Assembly: GCA_958295735.1 (NCBI GenBank)
Contig: OY282369.1
Span: 1,906,161 to 1,970,160, forward strand
DNA from: an uncultured Candidatus Cenarchaeum sp.
GTDB lineage: Archaea; Thermoproteota; Nitrososphaeria; Nitrososphaerales; Nitrosopumilaceae
Length of the DNA: 64,000 bases
Reading direction: 5' to 3'
In this document: positions 9,811 through 17,486 of the stretch, one piece after another
How positions within the stretch are numbered: position 1 is the first letter of the stretch
Layout of the letters: every line of letters begins with the position of its first letter
Program-made: the position numbers and the translations under genes
The notes under the pieces: model-generated
Database searches by the model: none
What the model was told of the DNA's origin: nothing
Seen by the model: only the letters and a program-made list of their open reading frames with translations

Positions 9811-9900
9811 CGGGCCCGCGCCCGCCGCGATCCGGGCGCGGGACCGGGGGGCGGCCCGCCGCCGCCGGGCGCGGCTTCGGCCCGGACGCCCGCGCGCGGG
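9811..9900 (+). repeat. Diverged element B copy upstream of the tRNA methyltransferase gene
   Basis: Shares GATCCGGGCGCGGGA and GGGCGCGGCTTCGG with the other B copies and has CGGGCCCGCGCCCG-like inverted ends. No flanking duplication could be seen. Confidence 0.55.
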
Positions 9901-9943
9901 CCGCCCGGGTACGTTATTATCCCGACGGGCAGCGGCGGCGCCC

Positions 9944-10999
9944 GTGGACGACCGGATAAGGGGCAACTCGTACGCGCTGCTGTACTACAACCGCACGAAA
10001 AAATGGCTGGTGCGCCTGTCCCGCAAGGAAGAGCTGCACACGCACATCGGGGTGATACGGCACGCCGACGCCATCGGCAGGGAGTTCGGCTCCCGGATCC
10101 TCACCAGCAAGGGCAAGTACGTGTACCTGTTCCGGCCCACCGCGTACGACTTTGTGATGAAGATAGAGCACGGAACGCAGATCGTCTACCCCAAGGACCT
10201 GGGGTACGTGGTGGCGCGGGCCGGCATACGCAGCGGGCAGACCGTGGTGGAGATCGGCACCGGGAGCGGGGCGCTCACCTCGTTCCTGGCGGGGATAGTC
10301 CGGCCGCGCGGCCGCATACACACATTCGACGTCGATCCGGGGTTCATGGCGGTGGCCGAGAGGAACATCAGGAAGGCCGGGATGGAAAAGCACGTGGAGA
10401 TGAACCTCGCGGACGTGAGGAAGGCGCGGCGGCCGCCCGTCGAGGGGGCCGACGCCGCCATAATAGACCTGGGCGATCCGTGGACCGCGCTGCCCGCGGT
10501 GAGGCGCATGCTGAAGGGGAGCGGGTCGGTGACCGCCGTGTGCCCCACGATGAACCAGCTGGAAAAGCTGGCGGCGGCGCTCGCGGAGCACGAGTTCGCG
10601 GACATAGAGTGCTCGGAGCACATACTGCGCACCATCGACGCCAGGGAGGGCAAGACGCGCCACTCCTTCCAGGCCATAGGCCACACGACGTACCTGTGCT
10701 TCGCGAGGAAGGCGTTCTTCGGGCGCGCCGCGCGCGGGGCCACCGCCGCCGGCGTTGCGAAAAAGCGCGGCAGCGAGCCGGCCGGCCGGCCGGGGCCCCC
10801 CGCCGGCGTTGCGAAAAAGCGCGGCAGCGAGCCGGCCGGCCGGCCGGGGCCCCCCGCCGGCGTTGCGAAAAAGCGCGGCAGCGAGCCGGCCGGCCGGCCG
10901 GGGCCCCCCGCCGGCGTTGCGAAAAAGCGCGGCAGCGAGCCGGCCGGCCGGCCGGGGCCCCCCGCCGGCGTTGCGAAAAAGCGCGGCAGCAAGGTTTAA
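9944..10999 (+). CDS. trmI: tRNA (adenine-57/58-N1)-methyltransferase, TrmI type, with repetitive basic tail
   Basis: Residues 1-265 are a class I SAM-dependent methyltransferase of the TrmI/TRM61 family. The N-terminal beta-barrel is followed by VVEIGTGSGALTSFLA (SAM motif I), IHTFDVDP and a catalytic-loop region AAIIDLGDPW. The family methylates A57/A58 in the T-loop of tRNA; bacterial and archaeal enzymes work as homotetramers. About 80 extra residues follow the core, consisting of four copies and part of an 18-aa unit GVAKKRGSEPAGRPGPPA. The GTG start at 9944 lies about 27 nt after TTATTATCC. The core function is secure; the tail is not part of the family and may be a nonspecific nucleic-acid-binding extension (inference). 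Confidence 0.87.
   Translation: MDDRIRGNSYALLYYNRTKKWLVRLSRKEELHTHIGVIRHADAIGREFGSRILTSKGKYVYLFRPTAYDFVMKIEHGTQIVYPKDLGYVVARAGIRSGQTVVEIGTGSGALTSFLAGIVRPRGRIHTFDVDPGFMAVAERNIRKAGMEKHVEMNLADVRKARRPPVEGADAAIIDLGDPWTALPAVRRMLKGSGSVTAVCPTMNQLEKLAAALAEHEFADIECSEHILRTIDAREGKTRHSFQAIGHTTYLCFARKAFFGRAARGATAAGVAKKRGSEPAGRPGPPAGVAKKRGSEPAGRPGPPAGVAKKRGSEPAGRPGPPAGVAKKRGSEPAGRPGPPAGVAKKRGSKV
10750..10993 (+). repeat. 54-nt tandem repeats in the trmI tail
   Basis: Four full copies plus a partial copy of a 54-nt unit beginning GTTGCGAAAAAGCGCGGCAG are identical at nucleotide level and keep the reading frame. Confidence 0.92.
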
Positions 11000-11023
11000 G
11001 CAGCCTGCCGGCATCCGCGCCCG

Positions 11024-11917
11024 ATGGAGGAGCGCGCCGAGCCGCCCGGCAGCGTCCCCCTGCTCGGGGCGGAGGAGGTGCGCCGGTTCGTCCCCGCGCG
11101 GCGGGAGGACTCGCGCAAGGGCGACAACGGCAAGGTGCTGGTGGTGGGGGGGAGCGGCGTGTACCACGGGGCCCCCGTGCTGGCCTCGCTGGCCGCGCTG
11201 CGGTGCGGGACCGACCTGGTGTACGCGGCGGTGCCCGGCGCCGTCGCGCAGGCGGCCAGGTGCGCCTCGCCTGACCTGATCGTGATCCCGATGGCCGACC
11301 AGAAGCTGACCCGCGGATCGGCCAGAAAGCTGGCGGGGCGGGTCCGGCCCGACCTGGACTCGGCCGCGCTGGGGATGGGGCTGGCCGTGCAGGACCGCGG
11401 CGCGCTGGCCGGCCTGGCGCGGGGCCTGGCCTCGGCCGGCGCCAGGCTGGTCCTGGACGCATCGGCCCTCGTGCCGGAGGCGCTGGGTGCCGTCCGGGAT
11501 GCCGGTTGCGTGGTCACCCCGCACGACGGGGAGTTCCGGCGGCTGTTCGGGCAGGAGGCGCCGGCCCGGCTCGGCCCCAGGGCCGAGGCGGCGGCGCGCG
11601 CGGCGCGCGGCCACGGGGTGACGGTGCTGCTGAAGGGGCCCGCCGACGTGATATCCGACGGCGAGCGCACCTTCGCCCACGCGGGGGGCGCGCCGGCCAT
11701 GACCGTGGGCGGGACGGGCGACGTGCTGGCGGGGCTGGCCGCCGGCATGCTGGCCAAGAACGCGGATCCGCTGGAGGCGGCCTCCGCGGCGGCGTACTTT
11801 TGCGGCGCGGCCGGGAGGTCGGCCCAGGATCGGCTGGGGCTGCACGTGGCCGCCTCCGACCTGTGCGGGGAGATCCCCGCCGCCATGAAGGAGTTCGACG
11901 GGATCGTTGGCCCGTAG
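11024..11917 (+). CDS. nnrD: ADP/ATP-dependent NAD(P)H-hydrate dehydratase
   Basis: A 297-residue ribokinase-fold enzyme (YjeF C-terminal / carbohydrate kinase-related) that repairs the damaged cofactor NAD(P)HX using a nucleotide. Visible motifs are KGDNGKVLVVGGSGVYHGAP near the N-terminus, DASAL in mid-protein, TPHDGEFRRL, and the catalytic MTVGGTGDVLAGL glycine-rich anion hole. Only the dehydratase half is present, without the epimerase (NnrE) domain. The ATG 11024 lies about 28 nt after GTTTAAG at 10992-10998, immediately after trmI, so it has its own promoter. Confidence 0.9.
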   Translation: MEERAEPPGSVPLLGAEEVRRFVPARREDSRKGDNGKVLVVGGSGVYHGAPVLASLAALRCGTDLVYAAVPGAVAQAARCASPDLIVIPMADQKLTRGSARKLAGRVRPDLDSAALGMGLAVQDRGALAGLARGLASAGARLVLDASALVPEALGAVRDAGCVVTPHDGEFRRLFGQEAPARLGPRAEAAARAARGHGVTVLLKGPADVISDGERTFAHAGGAPAMTVGGTGDVLAGLAAGMLAKNADPLEAASAAAYFCGAAGRSAQDRLGLHVAASDLCGEIPAAMKEFDGIVGP

Positions 11918-12032
11918 GGGGGGCGGGGAAGGGCGGCGGCCCGGGGCCGAACACGTGCCCGCATCGCCCGCGCCCGGCCGCGCGCCGGCCGGCAGCGGGG
12001 AAGGGGGGCGGCCCGAGGCCGAGGACCTGCAG

Positions 12033-13379
12033 GTGGAGCGGCGCATGGGGAGGACGGTGGCCCGCCTCCGGAGGCTGGTGCGCCAGCCCAGCATCTCGGC
12101 CACCGGCGAGGGGCTGGAGGAGTGCGCGGGGCTGGTCGCGCGGACGCTGGAGGAAGCGGGGGTGGAGGCCACCGTGCTGGAGGCCCCGGGGGCGCCCCCC
12201 GCGGTGTACGGCGAGGTGGCTTCCCGCTCCAACCCCGGCCGCACCCTCCTGTTCTACAACCACTACGACGTGCAGCCGCCGGACCCGCTCGGCGAGTGGA
12301 AGCGGCCCCCGTTCGGCGGGAGGCTGGAGGGCGGCCGCGTGCACGGGCGGGGGGCCTCGGACGACAAGGGGGAGCTCGTGTCGCGGCTGGCGGCCGTCGA
12401 GGCGCTGCTCCGCGCGCGCGGCGACCTGCCGTGCAACGCGAAGTTCTTCATAGAGGGCGAGGAGGAGACGGGCAGCGCGCACGTGCGGCGGTACCTGGCG
12501 GGGCACCGGAGGAGGCTCGCGTGCGATGCCATCGTGTGGGAGTTCGGGTACGTGGATCCGCGCGGCCGGCCGGTGGTGAGCCTGGGGATGAAGGGGCTCC
12601 TGTTCGCCGAGCTCTCGGCGCGGGGGCCCGCGCGCGACGCGCACTCGAGCCTCGCCCCGATAGTCGCCAACCCCGCGTGGAGGCTGGTGGAGGCGCTGTC
12701 CTCGCTGCGGGACGGCGCCGGCCGGATCCTGGTGCGCGGCTGGCACGACGAGGCGAGGCCGCTGGGGCGCGCCGCGGCGCGGATGCTGCGGGAGGAGCCG
12801 TTCGACGGGGAGGCCCTCCGCCGCGGGCTGGGCCTGCCGGCCGCCGCAGCGCGGGGCAGCGGTGGCGGCATGGCCGACAAGGCCGCCCTCGCCGCCGCTC
12901 CCACGTGCAACATAGCCGGGATCCACTCGGGGTACGGCGGCCCGGGCGCCAAGACCGTCCTTCCGGCGCGCGCCGAGGCCAAGGTGGACATGCGGCTGGT
13001 CCCCGGAATGGACCCCCGCAGGCAGGCGGCGCGCCTCCGCCTGCACCTCGAGGAGCGGGGGTTCGCCGACGTGCGCGTGCGGATCCACAAGGGCCTGGCC
13101 GCCTGGAGGACCGACCCGGCGGACCCGTTCGTCCGCATCGTCAGGGACGCCGCCGCATCGCCGGCCGCCTACGGGGCGCCCCCCGTGATGAGCGCCTCGA
13201 GCGCCGGGACGGGGCCGATGCACCCCTTCGCCACGATGCTGGGCGCCCCATGCGTGGCGGTGGGCTGCACCCACGTCTTCGCCGGGATACACGGGCCTAA
13301 CGAGTACGTCAGCACGGCGCTCGTGGGGGCCGCCGCCAGATGCATGTGGCGGATAATGGACGGGGTGGGGCGCGGCTAG
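12033..13379 (+). CDS. M20-family metallopeptidase (dipeptidase / ArgE-DapE type)
   Basis: About 448 residues. A zinc peptidase with metal-binding YNHYDVQP near residue 80, GRGASDDKG holding the second metal ligand, and the general-base region FIEGEEETGS. A dimerization/lid domain with AHSS and a C-terminal histidine in HVFAGIHGPNEYV complete the fold. Family members cleave dipeptides or deacylate amino acids; substrate cannot be told. The start is uncertain: GTG 12033 gives the usual family length, but an in-frame TTG at 11907 would overlap nnrD by 11 nt and add a low-complexity leader. There is no promoter directly upstream, so it is probably in an operon with nnrD. Confidence 0.87.
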   Translation: MERRMGRTVARLRRLVRQPSISATGEGLEECAGLVARTLEEAGVEATVLEAPGAPPAVYGEVASRSNPGRTLLFYNHYDVQPPDPLGEWKRPPFGGRLEGGRVHGRGASDDKGELVSRLAAVEALLRARGDLPCNAKFFIEGEEETGSAHVRRYLAGHRRRLACDAIVWEFGYVDPRGRPVVSLGMKGLLFAELSARGPARDAHSSLAPIVANPAWRLVEALSSLRDGAGRILVRGWHDEARPLGRAAARMLREEPFDGEALRRGLGLPAAAARGSGGGMADKAALAAAPTCNIAGIHSGYGGPGAKTVLPARAEAKVDMRLVPGMDPRRQAARLRLHLEERGFADVRVRIHKGLAAWRTDPADPFVRIVRDAAASPAAYGAPPVMSASSAGTGPMHPFATMLGAPCVAVGCTHVFAGIHGPNEYVSTALVGAAARCMWRIMDGVGRG

Positions 13380-13798
13380 TGTATGGGGCGGGGCAGCCCC
13401 CTGATCACGTTGGCCAGCGCCACCCTTCCGGGCCCCATCACGATCACCACCAAGCAGGAGGCCAGAAGTATGAGGTCGAACTCGTAGGAGCCATCGCCGG
13501 TGAACGCCTTGAACTCTTTCACCTTGATCATGGCCGCCATCATTATGACCGCGAGTATGGAAGCCGATATCCTGGAGAGCACCCCGATTATGAGCATTAT
13601 GCCAGGCACGATCTCGCCCAGCGCTATCACGAACGCGAACTCGGGGCTTATCCCCATCGATCCCATCCAGCCGACGAACCCCTCGTTCCCTATCTTGGAA
13701 TAGCCGTGCACGATGAACACGACGCCTATGGTGGCGCGCAACCCCATGAACGCAAAGTCCGCGAGGGGGCCCGGCCTCAGCTTCGACGTGTCCAGCAC
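13376..13798 (-). CDS. DoxX-family membrane protein
   Basis: A 140-residue integral membrane protein with four predicted transmembrane segments: LRATIGVVFIVHGYSKI, FAFVIALGEIVPGIMLIIG, ISASILAVIMMAAM and LILLASCLVVIVMG. The pattern matches the DoxX/SURF4-like family; related subunits take part in quinone-linked electron transfer or redox stress, but most archaeal members are uncharacterized. The GTG start at 13796-13798 is supported by a TATTTTAAG box at about 13820-13828. Its stop shares the tetramer CTAG with the convergent peptidase stop. Confidence 0.82.
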   Translation of the reverse strand: MLDTSKLRPGPLADFAFMGLRATIGVVFIVHGYSKIGNEGFVGWMGSMGISPEFAFVIALGEIVPGIMLIIGVLSRISASILAVIMMAAMIKVKEFKAFTGDGSYEFDLILLASCLVVIVMGPGRVALANVIRGLPRPIH

Positions 13799-13837
13799 GG
13801 ACGGCGGCGGGGCGCGTTTCTTAAAATACCTTGCTTT

Positions 13838-14090
13838 TGGCGCCCGGCGGCGGCGAGCCGCCCCGCGATCCCGCGCCCGGATCGCGCCGGGCGCGATCCC
13901 GCGCGCCGCGCCGCGGGCGGGTCCGGCCCCCGACCGTGCCTGTATGGGCGGCCTGCCGGCCGCTCGCAAGCGTGGCTGGCAAGCGGATCCGAGCCCGCGC
14001 GCCGCGCCGCGCGTGCTCGCCCAAACCGAAACCGCGCCCGGCGGCGGCAGGCCTCCCCCCGATCCCGCGCCCGGATCATAACGGACCTGA
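13838..14090 (-). repeat. Two diverged element B copies, reverse orientation
   Basis: One remnant lies at about 13838-13895 and a clearer one at about 14010-14090 containing CCAAACCGAAACCGCGCC and GATCCCGCGCCCGGATCA. Both are in reverse orientation relative to the 47.8-kb copy. The right end of the second runs into the triple direct repeat at 14082. Confidence 0.55.
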
Positions 14091-14255
14091 GCGCTGGTAC
14101 GGGGCCAGCTGCCCCCGCCGCCTCGAACTGCGCCTTTTTCATCGACGCTGCGACGGACCTGAGCGCTGGTACGGGGCCAGCTGCCGCTGGTGCTGGCGGG
14201 CGGCGACCCCCGGGACGCCGCGACGGACCTGAGCGCTGGTACGGGGCCAGCTGCC
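14082..14255 (+). repeat. Three 32-nt direct repeats spaced by 40 and 38 nt, probably from a B/A element junction
   Basis: The identical unit CGGACCTGAGCGCTGGTACG plus GGGCCAGCTGCC occurs at 14082, 14154 and 14224. Its first half resembles the end of element B and its second half the start of element A (GTACGAGGTCAGC). The third copy continues into a diverged A body (14241-14310). Geometry is CRISPR-like and the unit has a 5-bp stem (GCTGG/CCAGC), but only two spacers exist and no cas gene is nearby. Duplication of an element junction explains it better. Confidence 0.7.
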
Positions 14256-14310
14256 CCTCTCCGCCGGGTGTAAATCTGGATTAACCGAGGCGCTTTCACG
14301 TCTGCGGTTG
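14241..14310 (+). repeat. Diverged element A copy
   Basis: After GTACGGGGCCAGC the sequence continues with GTGTAAATCTGGATTAACCG and GCTTTCACGTCTGC, recognisable as the element A internal stem. No duplication is visible. Confidence 0.5.
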
Positions 14311-14394
14311 GGGGGGGGGGGTAGATGATCTCGTGATAAACTTGGTACGCTATAGTTAAATATAAGACGCCGTATTAATTCGTATGGGATGTGG

Positions 14395-15761
14395 TAGTTT
14401 ATCTCATAACTATCCTGGACGGCGCCGGGGCTCCGCTCCTCCCCCCTCCCCTTCCCCCTTCCTCCCCCCGAGTCCCCCTATCCGATCCCCCCCGAGGCCA
14501 TGCCGACCAGCCTGTTGTAGAGGGCCACCTTGAGGCCGACCTCCTGGACTATGTTCTTCCACTTCAGGGCGCGCACGTCGCTCCCGAACAGGCGCTTGAC
14601 GGCCGAAAAAACGATCTCGATCGTCCAGCGCCGGCCGTACCTGCTGGCCGCCTTCCACGCCTCCATGCTGGCCGCCTTTTCCGCGGCGGTCAGGTCCGAG
14701 ACGTACTTTGTGCCGAAGCCCAGCTGCTCCCGCACCACTCTGCCCCACTCGTCGCCCTCGCCCTTGCCGGCCGTGGTGGCGTTCTTGCCCATCTTGATGA
14801 ACGGGACGATCCCGAGCTCCTTGCACAGGGCGACGTTCTTGCGCGACGCGTACGCGCCGTCGGCGTAGATGACCTTCTCCGCCCCCTCCGCGGCCGCCGC
14901 GGTCACGGCGGCAGAGACCGACGCCTCCGGCTCCCGCTCGCGGGCCGTCCCGCCGTCGTCGGCGGCGACCGCGCGCGCCGCGGCCGCCTCCTCGGAGGCG
15001 GAGCACATGGCCTCTGCCGCGATCGCCGCGGCCGCCTCTTCCTTCTCTTCCGCCTTCGCCGCCGCCGCCCCCGCCGATTCCTCCTCCGCCTCCTTGCCCC
15101 GCGCCTCCCCGCGCGCCGCCGCCCTGTCCAGGGCCGCGACCGCCTCGGTGACGAGCGTCTCGAATACGGGCGCGTCGCCGGTCTTCTCGTCGGTCACCTT
15201 CAGCGCCAGGACGTGGTGCGTGTCCACGTCCACCAGCATGTGCACCCTCACGAACCCGCGCTTCAGCTTCCACTTCTTCGTTATCCACTCCCCGCGGTTG
15301 TGCTGCTGCAGGCCTGACGAGTCGGTGGCCATCCGCACGGTGCACTTGCTGCTCGACGCGATGACCATCCCCTCGCAGATGTCCACCTTTATCCCGTTGA
15401 TCCTCCTGCATATCTGGGCGTGCCTCGGCGTGCCGTCGTCGCCCAGCGCCTGCCGGGCCAGGCCCTCCAGGGCCTCGTACGACGCGCCGGTCAGGCACCT
15501 TATGGCCGCCATGGCCAGGAACATGGACTCGGGGTACCGGTACGGGGCCCCGACCTTCTTCCGGTTCATCTTCTCGAGCTCCTCGCCCTCGTTCGGATCC
15601 CTCTGCAGGACGAGCAGCCTGCCGCGCGCCACGTACTTGGATTCGGCCACGCCATGGTGTGGCCGGACGGGTTTTTGGCCCGTATTGTCAACAAAAGTCG
15701 CCTGTTCGCGATCATTGTCTTGAGCTGGATCGGGTTTCAGGCGTGATTATGAGATAGACTA
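14395..15761 (-). mobile_element. Complete insertion sequence, IS5 family, ISH1-like
   Basis: The element is 1,367 bp. Its ends form an imperfect inverted repeat: TAGTTTATCTCATAACTA at 14395-14412 and, on the other strand, TAGTCTATCTCATAATCA at 15744-15761. The 8-mer GGATGTGG occurs directly outside both ends (14387-14394 and 15762-15769), an exact target-site duplication. One transposase gene fills the interior. An 8-bp duplication with a DDE transposase carrying Y-x2-R-x3-E-x6-K fits the ISH1 subgroup of IS5 (family knowledge). The intact ends, duplication and reading frame suggest a recent, possibly active copy. Confidence 0.87.
14478..15650 (-). CDS. DDE transposase, IS5 family, with Ala/Glu-rich insert
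   Basis: A 390-residue transposase. Acidic residues are visible in MATDSSG (first D, about residue 109), IYADGAYAS (second D) and YGRRWTIEIVFSAVK, which carries the Y-x2-R-x3-E-x6-K signature. The N-terminal region contains a helical DNA-binding part with PESMFLAMAAIRCLTGASYE. Between the first and second D, after TDEKTGDAPVFETLVTEAV, is an insert of about 85 residues almost entirely Ala, Glu, Lys and Arg; a typical IS5 transposase has none. Start GTG 15650. All catalytic residues are present, so it is probably functional unless the insert disturbs folding. Confidence 0.9.
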   Translation of the reverse strand: MAESKYVARGRLLVLQRDPNEGEELEKMNRKKVGAPYRYPESMFLAMAAIRCLTGASYEALEGLARQALGDDGTPRHAQICRRINGIKVDICEGMVIASSSKCTVRMATDSSGLQQHNRGEWITKKWKLKRGFVRVHMLVDVDTHHVLALKVTDEKTGDAPVFETLVTEAVAALDRAAARGEARGKEAEEESAGAAAAKAEEKEEAAAAIAAEAMCSASEEAAAARAVAADDGGTAREREPEASVSAAVTAAAAEGAEKVIYADGAYASRKNVALCKELGIVPFIKMGKNATTAGKGEGDEWGRVVREQLGFGTKYVSDLTAAEKAASMEAWKAASRYGRRWTIEIVFSAVKRLFGSDVRALKWKNIVQEVGLKVALYNRLVGMASGGIG

Positions 15762-15769
15762 GGATGTGG

Positions 15770-16065
15770 CGCGCCGGCGGCCGCACGCGGGAACGCGTGG
15801 GGCGGACTGGGATGCGGGGGCGGACGGGGATGCATCCGGAAGCAACCGCGTAGTTTTTCCTTTTGCGCCTGGCTGACCACCGATCGGACTCGGGGGAGAA
15901 ATGTGCGGCAATGCGCGCACGGCGGAGTCTGGCTTGCCTTACACGCCTGGGCCGTCCTGCGGGAAAATCCAAGATGGACGGCGGAGAACGCGGCCTGCGC
16001 CGAGCCGCCGGTTGCGGATCGCTGCGCGCGGGTTGTTGCGGACGGGCTTCGAGTAGGCGAGCTGG
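15770..16065. other. Intergenic flank of the IS, nothing recognised
   Basis: Some short runs such as GGGGCGGACTGGGATG occur in slightly altered tandem form. No gene or known site recognised. Confidence 0.4.
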
Positions 16066-16695
16066 ATGGCTAGCCGGATCGGACGGCACGCAGGCAAGGC
16101 AGGCTGGGCGAGGAAACACTGGCAGTTCCTCGTGATCGCCCCGGCACTGGCGATTGCGTTCGTGGCTCTCCTGGTGTGGGAATACATGTGGAGCGGTGAA
16201 TTTCTGAGCAAATGGGTCGCGGCAGTCACAATTATTTCGGTTCCCGGCGCGCTTGCTGCCTATTTTGGAAAACTTGGCGAAAAGGACAGGGAGCTCAGGC
16301 GGCAGGCGGAGTACGAGAAGAAGATGATATCGAACAACCTTCGCTGGGAGGTGCGGGACACCTTGAACATTCTGAAAACTACGGATGATTATTGGGAAGC
16401 AAGTTTTGGAGAAAAAAGCATCAAACTCACTAACCGATTCTTCAACCACGACATATACGACGGGCTCGTATTCTCTGGAAAGATCGGTTTTCTCAGTAAC
16501 GATCTGCAACAAAAAACACAGAACATATTTCGTCGAGTCAAGAGCCACAACCAATATCTGCGGCGCATAATAGAACTCCAGGATGAGTCGTCCCAAGTCC
16601 CGTTTCGGCACTGCGAGATTCTGGCTACCTACGAAAAAATGCTACTAAGCGAGATGCCGCAGATCATGCGCGAGTTGGAAGCGGAGTCAGGTTGA
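16066..16695 (+). CDS. Hypothetical membrane-anchored protein in an AT-richer patch
   Basis: A 209-residue protein with a basic N-terminus and two adjacent transmembrane helices, QFLVIAPALAIAFVALLVW and WVAAVTIISVPGALAAYFG, followed by a charged, helical cytoplasmic domain of about 140 residues (KDRELRRQAEYEKKMISNN). No family recognised. Base composition and codon use are clearly less GC-biased than in neighbouring genes (AAT, AAA, TTT frequent), suggesting recent acquisition or little time for amelioration. No TATA at the usual distance was seen, so the start (ATG 16066) is tentative. Confidence 0.65.
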   Translation: MASRIGRHAGKAGWARKHWQFLVIAPALAIAFVALLVWEYMWSGEFLSKWVAAVTIISVPGALAAYFGKLGEKDRELRRQAEYEKKMISNNLRWEVRDTLNILKTTDDYWEASFGEKSIKLTNRFFNHDIYDGLVFSGKIGFLSNDLQQKTQNIFRRVKSHNQYLRRIIELQDESSQVPFRHCEILATYEKMLLSEMPQIMRELEAESG

Positions 16696-16903
16696 GTCGC
16701 TTTGGCGTGGCGGGGGGTCCCGTTGCTTCACGCGGCGAAATCCCGGCATGCCGTCCATTGATGGCGCTTCTGTGCCATGACGAACAACGCGTAGATGCGG
16801 ATAGTAGCTCCTTTGGGATGCGGAAGAATCTTCCGCCGGTTTTTCGGTCTTGCTTGGCATAATTATGACAGTCGGCGCTACTATTTAAGCATAACTGTGG
16901 GGG

Positions 16904-16995
16904 GTATGAGGTCACGTACCCGTCAGTCACAGGCGTGAAAACGCCTTCGCTGATCTAGATTCACGCCTGAATAGTGGGGGTTGCTGACCTCGTAC
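16904..16995 (+). mobile_element. Element A copy 2
   Basis: The 92-bp element begins GTATGAGGTCACGTACCCGT and ends GTTGCTGACCTCGTAC, with internal stem AGGCGTGAAA / ATTCACGCCT. Orientation is opposite to copy 1. Flanking 8-mers (TGTGGGGG and GAGGGGGG) match in six positions, so the duplication is decayed or ambiguous. Confidence 0.75.
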
Positions 16996-17049
16996 GAGGG
17001 GGGAGGGGGCTGTACACGCTTATCTCCTCTCCCCCGCCGCGACTTGGGG

Positions 17050-17154
17050 CCGCCGGCTCCCCGCCCTGGGCCGCCGGCTCCCCGCCCTGGGCCGCCGGCT
17101 CCCCGCCCTGGGCCGCCGGCTCCCCGCCCTGGGCCGCCGGCTCCCCGCCCTGGG
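17050..17154. repeat. Five exact 21-nt tandem repeats upstream of psmB
   Basis: The unit CCGCCGGCTCCCCGCCCTGG plus G is repeated five times without change. Being a multiple of three it keeps frames open on both strands, but no start or domain indicates translation. Confidence 0.85.
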
Positions 17155-17262
17155 CCGCCTCCGATTCCGCCACGGCGGCCGACGAAAACACCCCGAACCA
17201 AGGATCGGCCCGAGGGATCCCGCAGTCTGGAGGGGATTGCGCGGTTGCGGGCCCGATCAGGG

Positions 17263-17380
17263 CGGATGCAGGACGCGGCGGGGGGGGGGGGGGGGGAAGG
17301 CAAGGTGTACAGGACGGGCAAGGGGGTGTTCCTGGACGTGGATGCAGGACGCGGCGGGGGGGGGGGGGGGAAGGCAAGCG
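17263..17380. repeat. Direct repeat with long poly-G runs
   Basis: GATGCAGGACGCGGC followed by a G run and AAGGCAAG occurs twice, about 77 nt apart. The runs are 17 G (17280-17296) and 15 G (17356-17370). Such runs could form quadruplexes and are prone to length change and sequencing error. They lie 110-220 nt upstream of the psmB start. Confidence 0.8.
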
Positions 17381-17486
17381 CACGCGCGCCGCGGGGGCGG
17401 CCCGGAGCGCGCACCCCCCGCGCCCGAGGCCGCGGCCGCCGCCGCGGAAAGAAAACCCTTTATTGCGCCCCGGGCGGGCCCGATCC

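Noticed and set aside
14082-14255. Possible CRISPR array with three repeats
   Set aside because: Only two spacers, no cas genes in the window, and the repeat reads as a fusion of element B and element A ends. Annotated as a repeat instead.
16974-17486. N-terminal extension of the proteasome beta frame
   Set aside because: The extension runs through an element A end, 21-nt repeats and poly-G; GTG 17487 has a TATA at the right distance and gives the normal length.
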